Source: Bdellovibrionales bacterium CG10_big_fil_rev_8_21_14_0_10_45_34 (lineage in GTDB: Bacteria; Bdellovibrionota; Bdellovibrionia; Bdellovibrionales; 1-14-0-10-45-34). From it: 64,000 nucleotides of DNA. Shown one piece after another: positions 54,600 to 63,137 of the stretch; the first letter of the stretch is position 1; each line of letters opens with the position of its first letter. The stretch is taken from assembly GCA_002778785.1 (NCBI GenBank), contig PEZS01000008.1:103777-167776 (forward strand), in the 5' to 3' direction. The position numbers were made by a program, and so were the translations under genes. The notes beneath the pieces were generated by a model. The model searched no databases. It saw nothing but the letters and a program-made list of their open reading frames with translations, and had not been told where the DNA came from.

Positions 54600-55958
54600 C
54601 TACACTTTTAAAAACTCTCTTGAGACCTTCCAAATGTCGCCAGCTCCAAGAAACAATACCGTGTCATTCTGTTTTGCAATCTCCTTAGCTTCTCTAACCG
54701 CGAGGGATGAGTCAAAACTGAACACCACCTGGTCGACACTGTACTTGCCGCACTTTTGAATGGAATCAACCAATGCCTCAGACGTTATTCCCGCAATGAG
54801 CGGCTCCCCTGCTGAATAGATAGGCAGCACAAAGGTGCGATCCGCAAGAGTGAATGAATCTAAAAAATCCTGCCAACAAGTTTGTGTTCGACTGTAGCGA
54901 TGCGGCTGAAAAACAACGATCAGCTTGCCACTACCCAAGTCTTCCTTGATGGCCGCAAGAGTTGCCCTAATTTCAGTAGGGTGATGCCCATAATCGTCGA
55001 TCACTTTCACCCCATCTTTGATGCCCAACAGAGTCATCCTTCGATCGACGCCTCCAAATTTTGCAATTCCGTCTGCGCACTTTTGCCCATCGATTCCAAG
55101 TTCTCTACCTACAGCAATAGCAGCTAGCATATTGAGGGCGTTGTGTCGTCCTGGTATGGGCGCGGTTAACTGTGCAATTTTGCTTCCTTGAAACAGCACC
55201 TCAAAGCTTTTTGAAGAGCCGACGAGCTGGTAGTCGTTTTGCGCTTCGAAACCGTAATAAACAATTCGTTTACGAAAATCAGAATAGATTTCTCGTATCA
55301 ACGGATCATCCCCGCATACAACTGCTAAGCCGTAGAAGGGCACCCGCTCGGCAAATTTCAAAAAAGCAGTTTTTAAGGCCTCAAACGATCCGTAGTGATC
55401 TAAGTGATCATTATCGACATTGGTAACGACAGCAATTTCAGGAGAAAGCTGCAAAAAACTGCCATCACTTTCATCAGCTTCAGCAACCAACCAGTCACCC
55501 TCGCCTAGCTTTGAGGTGCTTTTGATCAAGTCCAGCCTTCCACCAACGACCACTGTCGGGTCTAAATCATTCTGAATCATCATTGTTGCTATCAGGCTTG
55601 TTGTTGTTGTCTTTCCGTGAGTACCACCGACTGCAATTCCTCTTTTTAATCGCATGACTTCGTGGAGGACTTCCGCACGGCCAATCGTGGGAATGCCTCT
55701 TTCTTTGGCGTCGACGAGCTCAGGGTTAGAGAATTTCACGGCACTACTAAATACAACTACGTCAGCATCTTTAACATTTCTACGATCGTGACCAATAGAA
55801 ATGGGAATACCCACTTCACGTAGCCTCGCAGTCTGAGCCCCTTCACTCACATCCGACCCCGAAACTTTTACTCCCATGTTGTGAAGGAGCTCGGCAAGAC
55901 CGCTCATTCCGATCCCCCCGATTCCTACGAAATGCATTCTATATTTTGAAATTCTCAC
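54600..55958 (-). CDS. murC: UDP-N-acetylmuramate-L-alanine ligase
   Basis: Adds L-Ala to UDP-MurNAc. The N-terminal HFVGIGGIGMSGLAELL, the ATP loop VGGTHGKTTTTSLIA, VTNVDNDHLDHYG, PGRHNALNMLAAIAV and VIDDYGHHPTEIRATL, and later VFQPHRYSRT, are all family signatures. The length (452 aa) is typical. The GTG start overlaps the murG stop by 4 nt (GTGA). Confidence 0.97.
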   Translation of the reverse strand: MRISKYRMHFVGIGGIGMSGLAELLHNMGVKVSGSDVSEGAQTARLREVGIPISIGHDRRNVKDADVVVFSSAVKFSNPELVDAKERGIPTIGRAEVLHEVMRLKRGIAVGGTHGKTTTTSLIATMMIQNDLDPTVVVGGRLDLIKSTSKLGEGDWLVAEADESDGSFLQLSPEIAVVTNVDNDHLDHYGSFEALKTAFLKFAERVPFYGLAVVCGDDPLIREIYSDFRKRIVYYGFEAQNDYQLVGSSKSFEVLFQGSKIAQLTAPIPGRHNALNMLAAIAVGRELGIDGQKCADGIAKFGGVDRRMTLLGIKDGVKVIDDYGHHPTEIRATLAAIKEDLGSGKLIVVFQPHRYSRTQTCWQDFLDSFTLADRTFVLPIYSAGEPLIAGITSEALVDSIQKCGKYSVDQVVFSFDSSLAVREAKEIAKQNDTVLFLGAGDIWKVSREFLKV

Positions 55959-57049
55959 TTTTTTGCAATCTCCACTAATTTTAAGACAATATCTTCCGCC
56001 GCCTGCGGAAATGCAAACCGAGAGAACCTCTGCCCCATTTCGTCAAAATGCTCTTTTTGACTCTTCCATTTGCGAATAAGAGACTTAATCGATTCGGGCG
56101 AAAAATCTCTTTGCTCAATCATCTCGGCAGCACCTACTTTTACAACTTCTTGCGCATTTTTTTTCTGATGGTCGTCGGCTGCGGTGGGAAGCGGAACAAA
56201 TATCGCTGGTTTTTGGCACATAGCAAGCTCACCCACTGTTCCTGCTCCTGCTCGGCAAATCACTAAGTCTGCCCAGTCATAGTAATCCGACATGGGGTCC
56301 AAAAACTGATGGACCTTCACTCTCGGATGATCTTTCAAACCATTGTAAACTTTTTGATAATCTAGCTTCCCAGTTTGCAAGACGACTCGTGCCCCATCAT
56401 TCCACGACTGATCCGGCTCACTAAAAGCTCGAAGTGCTATCTCATTTAGGGGGCGCGCGCCCTGACTACCTCCAAAAATGAGTAGATGCATTTCTGGACT
56501 TGGCGTTCGCACCTTTGGCTTCATTGCTTTTCTCAAAGGTACGCCAAAAAAGTATTTGTGTGGTGAACTTAGAAACTCCCCAGAACGCTGGAAGTAAAGA
56601 AATGCGTGTCGAACGAATCGAGAGAGAATTCTATTGGTCTTTCCGGGATGAGCATTTGAATCCCAAAGGGCACATGGAAATCCCAAAAACGAGGCCATTA
56701 AAAGCGTCGGCCCCGATGCGTACCCCCCGACACCTAAGACGACATTTGGTCGAAGTTTCAACAGTAAAAAAACACTGTGGAGGAGTGCCAGCGGAATTGC
56801 TATCAGAGATGTTAGTTTTCTTAGCAGTGACTCTCGGGCTAGCGAGCCAATTTTAATGTAATAGATTGAAAATCCCTTTTCGGGAATAACTCGAGCTTCA
56901 ATACCTGCTCTTGTTCCTACGAAAAGAACCTCGGCACCGATTGCATCTCGGGCATGCTCGGCGATTGCTAATGCCGGATACAAATGTCCGCCTGTTCCGC
57001 CGCCGGCAATCATGATTTTGATATTTCCTTTTGATCGATTAAGTTTCAA
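55955..57049 (-). CDS. murG: Undecaprenyl-PP-MurNAc-pentapeptide GlcNAc transferase
   Basis: Converts lipid I to lipid II at the inner face of the membrane. Motifs are MIAGGGTGGHLYPALAIAEH near the N-terminus, GVGGYASGP, WDSNAHPGKTNR, LIFGGSQGARPLNE, CRAGAGTVGELA and FVPLPTAADDHQKKNA. The frame opens at TTG-57049, with AGGTG upstream; ATG-57013 (AAAGGA upstream) is an alternative. It overlaps murC by 4 nt and follows ftsW by 8 nt. Confidence 0.97.
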   Translation of the reverse strand: MKLNRSKGNIKIMIAGGGTGGHLYPALAIAEHARDAIGAEVLFVGTRAGIEARVIPEKGFSIYYIKIGSLARESLLRKLTSLIAIPLALLHSVFLLLKLRPNVVLGVGGYASGPTLLMASFLGFPCALWDSNAHPGKTNRILSRFVRHAFLYFQRSGEFLSSPHKYFFGVPLRKAMKPKVRTPSPEMHLLIFGGSQGARPLNEIALRAFSEPDQSWNDGARVVLQTGKLDYQKVYNGLKDHPRVKVHQFLDPMSDYYDWADLVICRAGAGTVGELAMCQKPAIFVPLPTAADDHQKKNAQEVVKVGAAEMIEQRDFSPESIKSLIRKWKSQKEHFDEMGQRFSRFAFPQAAEDIVLKLVEIAKK

Positions 57050-57057
57050 TTGTTCAC

Positions 57058-58188
57058 CTAATAGGCTCTGCTGCGCCTTAGCTCAGGGTGCGACAGTAGA
57101 CCAAACAAAATACCCATTGATAGCAACGAGCTCCCGCCGTAAGACAAAAATGGCAATGTCAGTCCCTTTGTAGGCAAGGCTCCTAAGACCACGCCAACAT
57201 TTATCAACACCTGAAGAGAAAACAAAGAAGCAAGTCCGTAAGCCCACAAAGATCTGCGAGAGTCGGTTTGACGGTAGGCCTTTCGAAATCCATACAGAGC
57301 TAAAAAGGCAAAAACACCCAGCACTAACAAGAACCCCACAAAACCCAACTCTTCACCTAGCACGGCTAAAGTGAAGTCAGTATGTGCTTCGGGTAGAAAA
57401 TAAAGTTTTGCCTGACTCTCTCCAATGCCCACTCCCCAGAAGCCGCCCGCTCGAAAACCAGCCAAACTCTGGATGACTTGAAAACCAGATCGTTCAGGAT
57501 CTTCCCAGGGATTCAAAAAAGAAATCAATCTTGCACGTCGGTAAGGCACATTGATTATCAAAAGATAAAAAAGAGTGGCTGCGGATGTTGTGAGAGCTAC
57601 CAACCATTTTGTGGAAACGCCGGACAGTGCAAAAAGAACAAGACCTACTAAAACTGTTATGGCTATTGAGCCAAAATCCGGTTGAAAATGAAATGCCACA
57701 ACAGGAGAGACCAAAAGAATTCTTTTCAGCCAAGTGCCCAGCGGCTTCGAACCTTCTGCCTTGAGCCAAAGAGATACAAACGCTAGCGGAAAGAACACTT
57801 TTACCAGCTCTGCCGGCTCCACCCGAAACCCGAGGGGGAATGCGATCCAGCGCGAGGCCCCACCCGCGGAATGTCCAATACCCGGAACAAAAGTTAAAAC
57901 CAGTAGGAGCACTAACAACGTCCAAATTACCGGTAGCGATTTTTCTAACCATTTTAGCGAAAGTCTGTTGACGAATAAAAAAGAAGCCAAGGCTACAAAG
58001 GCAAACAAAAACTGCCTTCTGGCAAAGTAAAGTCCATCACCGATGAGTTCCGTCGCATAGATAAAGCTCGTGCTATAAACCTGCACAACGCCAAAACCCA
58101 CCACAGACAGAAGTACGAGAAATAAGTTTTGATCTACACTTTGAAAGAACCGGAGACTTGATTCCTTAAAATTCGCAAGAGCCTTCAA
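57058..58188 (-). CDS. ftsW: Peptidoglycan polymerase FtsW (SEDS family)
   Basis: A 376-residue membrane glycosyltransferase with about ten helices. SEDS hallmarks are VEPAELVKVFFPLAFVSLWL, FQPDFGSIAI (with the catalytic Asp), EAHTDFTLAVLGEELGFVG and LPTKGLTLPFLSYGGSSLLSMG. The TTG start has GGAG 5 nt upstream. FtsW pairs with the class b PBP FtsI, whose gene is not in this window. A gap of 163 nt separates it from murD. Confidence 0.95.
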   Translation of the reverse strand: MKALANFKESSLRFFQSVDQNLFLVLLSVVGFGVVQVYSTSFIYATELIGDGLYFARRQFLFAFVALASFLFVNRLSLKWLEKSLPVIWTLLVLLLVLTFVPGIGHSAGGASRWIAFPLGFRVEPAELVKVFFPLAFVSLWLKAEGSKPLGTWLKRILLVSPVVAFHFQPDFGSIAITVLVGLVLFALSGVSTKWLVALTTSAATLFYLLIINVPYRRARLISFLNPWEDPERSGFQVIQSLAGFRAGGFWGVGIGESQAKLYFLPEAHTDFTLAVLGEELGFVGFLLVLGVFAFLALYGFRKAYRQTDSRRSLWAYGLASLFSLQVLINVGVVLGALPTKGLTLPFLSYGGSSLLSMGILFGLLSHPELRRSRAY

Positions 58189-58351
58189 CTTAACTCCTTC
58201 AGGGTGCGCTCGAGGTCATGAAATGCCGGCTGTCTGCTCAGCATGCTTTCTTAGCTTTCAGTAGATAACCGACGAGCTCAACCTCTTAAATTTTGGGCTT
58301 CACCTAATAAGGGGTCAAGTGCACTTTTGAAATTTAGCCAGACGAACGAAC

Positions 58352-59737
58352 TTATTTAAATTCATTAACGAGTTTTTTGAAGTAATTCCCCCGTTCTTCA
58401 TAGCTATCGAAAATATCAAAACTAGGACTGCCTGGCGATAACAAGACAGTATCACCTATGCGCGACTTTTGATAAGCTATCAAGACTGCTTCTTCGAACG
58501 TTCCTATCAAAAAGGTCTCTGTAAAATCTCCGATTTCTCTGTTTATTCTTTCTTTCGCCTCACCTATCAAAATAAGGGTTTTAACTTTGAGGCGAATGAG
58601 ATCTTCGAGCTTCGCGAAATTCTGATTGGAGTCTTTACCCCCAGCGATCAAAATAACATTTTCATCAAAAGACTCCAAAGCCTTGCGAGTCGCCTGAACG
58701 TTTGTGGCCTTCGAGTCGTTGAAAAACTCAACACCACCCACTCTCCGAACGTACTCTAAGCGGTGCGGAAGCCCTGAAAAGGTTTCCATAACATTCTGAA
58801 TGATCTCGGGAGTAGCGCCATGAGTTCGGGCAATGCAAATAGCAGCCATGATGTTTTCTGTCGAGTGTCGACCACGCATTTTGATAGATTTTACGTTATA
58901 GTATTCAATCTCTGGACCAAGCCGGACGCGGATTTCTTTGCCGATATTCACGCATCCGCCAATATTCATGATTTGAGGTTCAAGGGACGCCTTTTTAGAG
59001 AAATAAAATATTCTGCCTCTTTGAACCGCTGGATCCCTCGCCATATCCACAACAAGGTTCTCATCAGCGTTGAGTATAGAAGTCGTCTCAACTTGAACAT
59101 TTTGAAATACACGTCTCTGGGTTCGCACATATTCTTCGAAACCCTTATAACGATCTAAATGGGCCTCAGAAATATTAGTGAATACGATGTTAATCGGGTT
59201 AAAGCGCTCCACCATTTCAAGCTGAAAACTGGGGATCTCAACAATTACAAGATCTGCCTTTTCTCCTGACAACAAGTAGTCCACCAACGGAGTATTCGTT
59301 GCACCGCCAAACCAAACCTTCTTACCTGCTTGAGTCAGCATAAGCTCAATAGTCTTACCGGTTGTAGTTTTTCCGTTTGTTCCTGCAATCGCAATCACAG
59401 GTTCATTGATAAACTGGGAGACAAATTCGATCTCGCTCGTAGTCCTGACTCCGTGTTGTCTTACATATTGAAAAAGTTTGAGCTCAGGAGAGACTCCCGG
59501 ACTCAGAATAATGAGATCTTGCCCCAACATAGATTTCGGAGTGTGACCGCCAAGATCAAACTGAACGTTCTCGAGATTTTCAACCTCTTCGAGAGCCTCT
59601 GCCAATTCAGCAGGCGACTTATGATCGCTCACCGTTACCTGCGCCCCGGCCTGAGACAAAAATCGCGTCATCGCTACGCCTGTCTTCCCGAGACCAACAA
59701 TCATGATTTTTTGATCTTTAATTTCAGCCAATTCCAT
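58352..59737 (-). CDS. murD: UDP-N-acetylmuramoylalanine-D-glutamate ligase
   Basis: Adds D-Glu to UDP-MurNAc-L-Ala. The N-terminus has MIVGLGKTGVAMTRFLSQAG, then LSPGVSPE, the ATP loop IAGTNGKTTTGKTI, FTNISEAHLDRY, MRGRHSTENIMAAICIA, FFNDSKATNVQATRKAL and LLSPGSPSFDIFDSYEERGNYF. The length (461 aa) is normal. The start is ATG-59737 with a perfect AGGAGG, 8 nt after mraY. Confidence 0.97.
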   Translation of the reverse strand: MELAEIKDQKIMIVGLGKTGVAMTRFLSQAGAQVTVSDHKSPAELAEALEEVENLENVQFDLGGHTPKSMLGQDLIILSPGVSPELKLFQYVRQHGVRTTSEIEFVSQFINEPVIAIAGTNGKTTTGKTIELMLTQAGKKVWFGGATNTPLVDYLLSGEKADLVIVEIPSFQLEMVERFNPINIVFTNISEAHLDRYKGFEEYVRTQRRVFQNVQVETTSILNADENLVVDMARDPAVQRGRIFYFSKKASLEPQIMNIGGCVNIGKEIRVRLGPEIEYYNVKSIKMRGRHSTENIMAAICIARTHGATPEIIQNVMETFSGLPHRLEYVRRVGGVEFFNDSKATNVQATRKALESFDENVILIAGGKDSNQNFAKLEDLIRLKVKTLILIGEAKERINREIGDFTETFLIGTFEEAVLIAYQKSRIGDTVLLSPGSPSFDIFDSYEERGNYFKKLVNEFK

Positions 59738-59745
59738 TAGACCTC

Positions 59746-60822
59746 CTATCTAAGCTTGAGTGTTGTGAGACTCAAGACTGCTAGTAAAACTGATACAATC
59801 CAAAATCTTATAATGACCTTTGGCTCCGCAACGCCTCTTAGCTCAAAGTGATGATGAATGGGCGCCATTCGAAAGATTCGTTTCTTGGTTAATTTGTAAG
59901 ACGCCACCTGAGCAATAACTGAAAGGGCTTCCACCACGAATACTCCACCAATAAGAATGAGGAGTATTTCGTTTTTTGTGAACACAGCAAGGGCACCTAA
60001 AAAGCCACCCAAACTGAGGCTTCCTACGTCCCCCATAAAAAGCTGAGCAGGGTAACTGTTGAACCACAAAAATCCAAAACCCGCTCCAACGAAAGCAGCA
60101 GCAAATGGCGTAAGCTCGCCGACACCAAACACGTAAGTGATCTGTAAATAATCCGCAAGCCCTTTGTGACCGGCTAAGTAAGCAAATAAGCCATAAGTCA
60201 AAGCTGCAACAGTAAAGGGGACAATCGCTAGTCCGTCTAATCCGTCTGTTAAGTTGAGCGCATTGGCACAACCTACGATAACGAAGCTTCCAAACAGTAC
60301 GTAGTACCAACCCAGATCTGGTACAAAGTTTTTAAAGAAAGGAACCTGAAGCGTCGTCGAAAAATCAAAGTAGCGAACGAGAATGCCCAAAACAATAAAG
60401 CAGAGAACAAACTCCAGAAGCAATCGCAACTTGCCCGAAAGCCCCTTAACATTCTTTTTCTTAACCTTTAGCCAATCATCAAAAAAACCAATCAGCCCAA
60501 AACCCGCGACGATGCAAACAGTTCCAAAAACCAAAGGGTCCGAAAGATCTATCCAAAATAAAAGACTCACGAGAACACTCGCCAAAATGAGAATTCCGCC
60601 CATTGTTGGAGTGCCTTTTTTCTGAAGGTGAGACTGAGGGCCATCCTCGCGAATCTCTTGGCCCATTTGGTAGTGTTTCATTCTTGAAATAAACGGTCTA
60701 CCTATTGCCCACGCAAAACTAAATGAAGTAATAAATGAGAGAAAACTGCGAAATGTTATGTAACGGAAAAGATTGAGCGCGCTAATCTCTCCACTCAGAG
60801 AGTAAAGCCAGTGGAATATCAT
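59746..60822 (-). CDS. mraY: Phospho-N-acetylmuramoyl-pentapeptide transferase
   Basis: Makes lipid I by moving phospho-MurNAc-pentapeptide onto undecaprenyl phosphate. A 358-residue, ten-helix protein with [29 protein letters not shown] (catalytic Asp pair), [26 protein letters not shown] and [11 protein letters not shown]. It is the first dcw gene here: the genes expected upstream (murF, murE, ftsI) are absent and accessory genes start 326 bp away. Confidence 0.97.
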   Translation of the reverse strand: MIFHWLYSLSGEISALNLFRYITFRSFLSFITSFSFAWAIGRPFISRMKHYQMGQEIREDGPQSHLQKKGTPTMGGILILASVLVSLLFWIDLSDPLVFGTVCIVAGFGLIGFFDDWLKVKKKNVKGLSGKLRLLLEFVLCFIVLGILVRYFDFSTTLQVPFFKNFVPDLGWYYVLFGSFVIVGCANALNLTDGLDGLAIVPFTVAALTYGLFAYLAGHKGLADYLQITYVFGVGELTPFAAAFVGAGFGFLWFNSYPAQLFMGDVGSLSLGGFLGALAVFTKNEILLILIGGVFVVEALSVIAQVASYKLTKKRIFRMAPIHHHFELRGVAEPKVIIRFWIVSVLLAVLSLTTLKLR

Positions 60823-61148
60823 CTAAGAATCTTCTTTTCTACTTTTTGTCTTCTGGTTTATTTTCTGTTTGCAAAGTCGCAGTTATAAAAAAATCTGCTT
60901 AATAAATCAAGCAAAAATTACATAACTCCTTAGAAACTTTGAGCTTTTTTGCTCTGAGCTTCCAACGGCGATTCGGCTTCGAATCACCTCTCGCTAAAAT
61001 TAAGGGGCCGATACTTCGTAGCGGACATTTAATCGATTTTTCCTTAAGAAGCTTGCTGCGCCCATTACCCGATTCGATACCGGCAACTTCCGTAAAAGAG
61101 GTTTACAAAAGTCATACATTGTATTAGTATTACATAGTAGGAGTTTCA
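60823..61148. other. Divergent intergenic region between mraY and higB
   Basis: 326 bp without a gene. It must hold the promoter for mraY and the downstream mur genes. A 5-bp stem TGCTT/AAGCA with a T-run on the minus strand (about 60888-60910) is terminator-like but weak. The higBA promoter occupies the right end. Confidence 0.5.
61102..61130 (+). promoter_or_regulatory. Promoter and operator of higBA
   Basis: TTTACA (61102-61107) and TAGTAT (61125-61130) are 17 bp apart, 18 bp before the toxin start. The spacer holds the perfect palindrome ATACATTGTAT (61114-61124), well placed for repression by the antitoxin. Confidence 0.6.
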
Positions 61149-61490
61149 ATGCGCCGGCTGTTCGTTCAATCGACTGGATTTTATAGAATCCTCAATCATC
61201 GGCCTGATGGGGAGGAGATTTTACGTAGGATTGAGTGGGAGATATTGAACAATCCGGAAGTTGGAGACTTAGTCCAGAGTACCGGCGGCGTTCGAAAGAT
61301 GCGAATTGCTGACCACAGCAGAGGAAAGGGCAAACGCGGAGGGATGAGGGTGCTCTATTTGGACCTACCGGATAGGAATCACACTCATTTGATTTGGATT
61401 TACAGCAAAGACGATGCCGACGATTTAAGCCCAAGTGGAAAGAAAATGATTAGATTACTTGTCGAAAAAATAAAAGGAGCATTCAAATGA
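61149..61490 (+). CDS. higB: RelE/HigB-family toxin
   Basis: A 113-residue ribosome-dependent mRNA interferase-like toxin. The pattern LVQSTGGVRKMRIADHSRGKGKRGGMRVLYLDLP and HLIWIYSKDDADDLSPSGKKMIRLLVEKIKGA matches the HigB-2 group. The toxin gene comes first and overlaps the antitoxin by 4 nt (ATGA), the typical higBA order. AGGAG lies 6-7 nt before the ATG. It is adjacent to the truncated dcw end and probably acquired. Confidence 0.88.
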   Translation: MRRLFVQSTGFYRILNHRPDGEEILRRIEWEILNNPEVGDLVQSTGGVRKMRIADHSRGKGKRGGMRVLYLDLPDRNHTHLIWIYSKDDADDLSPSGKKMIRLLVEKIKGAFK

Positions 61491-61804
61491 AAAGGATGAA
61501 AGTAGAGGAGGCTCTTATAAAGGGTCTTGAAGAGGCACTAGAGTTTGAGGAAGGACGCAGAAAACTAAAAACTAATTTTCGAGAACTGCCATCAGCGGCG
61601 CCGAAGTTTTCCGCCACCCAAGTCCGTAAGATTCGTAAAGAGCTATTTTATATGACACAAGAAGAGTTCGCCGTCGTCTTAAATGTAAGCGTCGCTACTT
61701 TACGATCATGGGAACAAGGCGTTCGCAAGCCTTCCGACTCTTCTCTCCGTCTTCTTGAAATCCTGAAATCAAGACCAGACATCTTACAAGTTTTAGCGGG
61801 CTAG
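61487..61804 (+). CDS. higA: HigA-type antitoxin with XRE helix-turn-helix
   Basis: A 105-residue antitoxin and repressor. The N-terminal half is acidic and helical (toxin binding, inferred). The C-terminal half is a Cro/C1 HTH: ATQVRKIRKELFYMTQEEFAVVLNVSVATLRSWEQGVRKPSDSSLRLLEIL. It likely binds the palindrome at 61114-61124. It overlaps higB by 4 nt. Confidence 0.9.
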   Translation: MKRMKVEEALIKGLEEALEFEEGRRKLKTNFRELPSAAPKFSATQVRKIRKELFYMTQEEFAVVLNVSVATLRSWEQGVRKPSDSSLRLLEILKSRPDILQVLAG

Positions 61805-61921
61805 TGGGCAGCGCCATGCGCTTCGGAAGAAAAGCAGTTGAAGAGTGAGTGATTGATCTTCAAACAAATCTTGCGCAACAAGTGATACGGTAAACTTTAG
61901 TGAGAAAAAGCGAAGCCAGCG

Positions 61922-62563
61922 ATGAAAGCAATAGAGGAAGACCCGATCCTTGATAAAATAATCGAAGAACTTGTTTGTGAGCATAGCTGCCACACGGTGA
62001 TTCTTTATGGCTCTCGAGCTCGCGGGGATTCGGCCGCTACGAGCGACTACGACGTGATCGGGATCATACGATTTGGTCACAAGTATCGGATCGCTCGCAA
62101 ATATAACGGATTCTATATCGACGCATTTGTTTATCCTGAAAAGTTCCTCGGCAAGACTGGGGAAGAGTTTTTACATTTAAAGGACGGCAAGGTTGTTTAT
62201 GAAAAAACTCGTTACGGCTCTCGGCTTTTAAAAAGTATAAATACCGCAAGCAAAAAGGAGTATGTGCCACTGCCTAAGGATGAAATCGCGGCACGAAGAG
62301 TTTGGCTTCACAAAATGTACGAGCGCAGCTTAATTGGAGACATGGAAGGCAGTTATAGAAGAATATGGCTTCAGAGTGCATTGCTCTATGAATATTTTCA
62401 TCTTCGAAAAAAGAGATACTCTGGGTGTAAGCTAAGCTTGGAGTGGCTTAAGAAAAATGACTCTTCAACTCACAAGCTTTTTGCAAAACTATTAACGGAA
62501 CCCTCAAACCAAAAAGCATTGAAAAGACTCGTCGAACGAGTTAGCCAACGCCCACTTGCTTGA
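61922..62563 (+). CDS. Nucleotidyltransferase-domain protein
   Basis: A 213-residue protein with a minimal nucleotidyltransferase fold: VILYGSRARGDSAATSDYDVIGI holds the GS motif and the two metal Asp of SDYD, and a third acid lies in GFYIDAF. The C-terminal 110 residues are helical and basic (RRVWLHKMYERS; YRRIWLQSALLYEYFHLRKKRY), somewhat like HEPN-type bundles, but no Rx4-6H motif is certain. Such proteins act as MNT antitoxins, as antibiotic nucleotidyltransferases, or are orphans. No partner toxin lies next to it. Confidence 0.75.
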   Translation: MKAIEEDPILDKIIEELVCEHSCHTVILYGSRARGDSAATSDYDVIGIIRFGHKYRIARKYNGFYIDAFVYPEKFLGKTGEEFLHLKDGKVVYEKTRYGSRLLKSINTASKKEYVPLPKDEIAARRVWLHKMYERSLIGDMEGSYRRIWLQSALLYEYFHLRKKRYSGCKLSLEWLKKNDSSTHKLFAKLLTEPSNQKALKRLVERVSQRPLA

Positions 62564-62570
62564 TAGCTCC

Positions 62571-62668
62571 GGCGATGGAGTAACAACGGCGATGGAGTAA
62601 CAACGGCGATGGAGTAACAACGGCGATGGAGTAACAACGGCGATGGAGTAACAACGGCGATGGAGTAA
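62571..62668 (+). repeat. 17-bp tandem repeat, 5.8 copies
   Basis: Five identical units GGCGATGGAGTAACAAC (from 62571 to 62655) plus 13 bp of a sixth. Every unit contains ATGGAGTAA. It begins 7 bp after the nucleotidyltransferase stop and ends before an A/T-rich stretch. Confidence 0.97.
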
Positions 62669-63137
62669 GTTTTTAAAAAAACATTTTTAATACTATTACT
62701 TTGCAATCATTAAATATTTTTGTTTATCGCAATTAATGCAGCTCGTGAAATGTAAAAACTTAATTTTTCAGTTGACGCCATTTTTGAGTCTCTATTCGCC
62801 TCAGGAATTCACCAACAACATCTTACACACGAACGGACTCGAGCAGCCCAACGTCGACATCTTGAATACACCTCTACGACTCTTTAAAGAAGCCTATTTA
62901 GGCATGCCGAAAACAACCCTGCAAAACCAAACCCTACGAAAAACTGTCTTTAAAACCCCGTGCTAGACTGCGCTCGGTTTGTGATTGTTGTGTGGTCGCT
63001 CAGTGGTAACAGATACATCTACTAACACCACCTTAGCCAATCATAAGCCAAATTTCGTACTACCGGACACGCTTAAGGTAAAAAGCGTGAAAGTAACTAG
63101 TTCGATAACGACTTTTACACTAACCCTTGGAGGTAAA
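62669..63137. other. A/T-rich region without a recognised gene
   Basis: 469 bp between the tandem repeat and the HNH gene. A 76-codon open frame (62736-62966) has no ribosome-binding site and no recognised similarity. The end carries the GGAGG of the HNH gene. Nothing else was seen. Confidence 0.5.

Noticed and set aside
57494-57952. 152-codon open frame within ftsW
   Set aside because: Same strand, different frame, fully inside a well-conserved gene; its composition is not protein-like.
59843-60310. 155-codon open frame within mraY
   Set aside because: An out-of-frame shadow of mraY, with many Cys and Arg and no signal or motif.
62571-62668. Possible CRISPR array
   Set aside because: The 17-bp units are directly adjacent without unique spacers, and no cas gene is near.
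62736-62966. 76-codon open frame before the HNH gene
   Set aside because: No ribosome-binding site, no recognised motif and A/T-rich surroundings; kept as intergenic.
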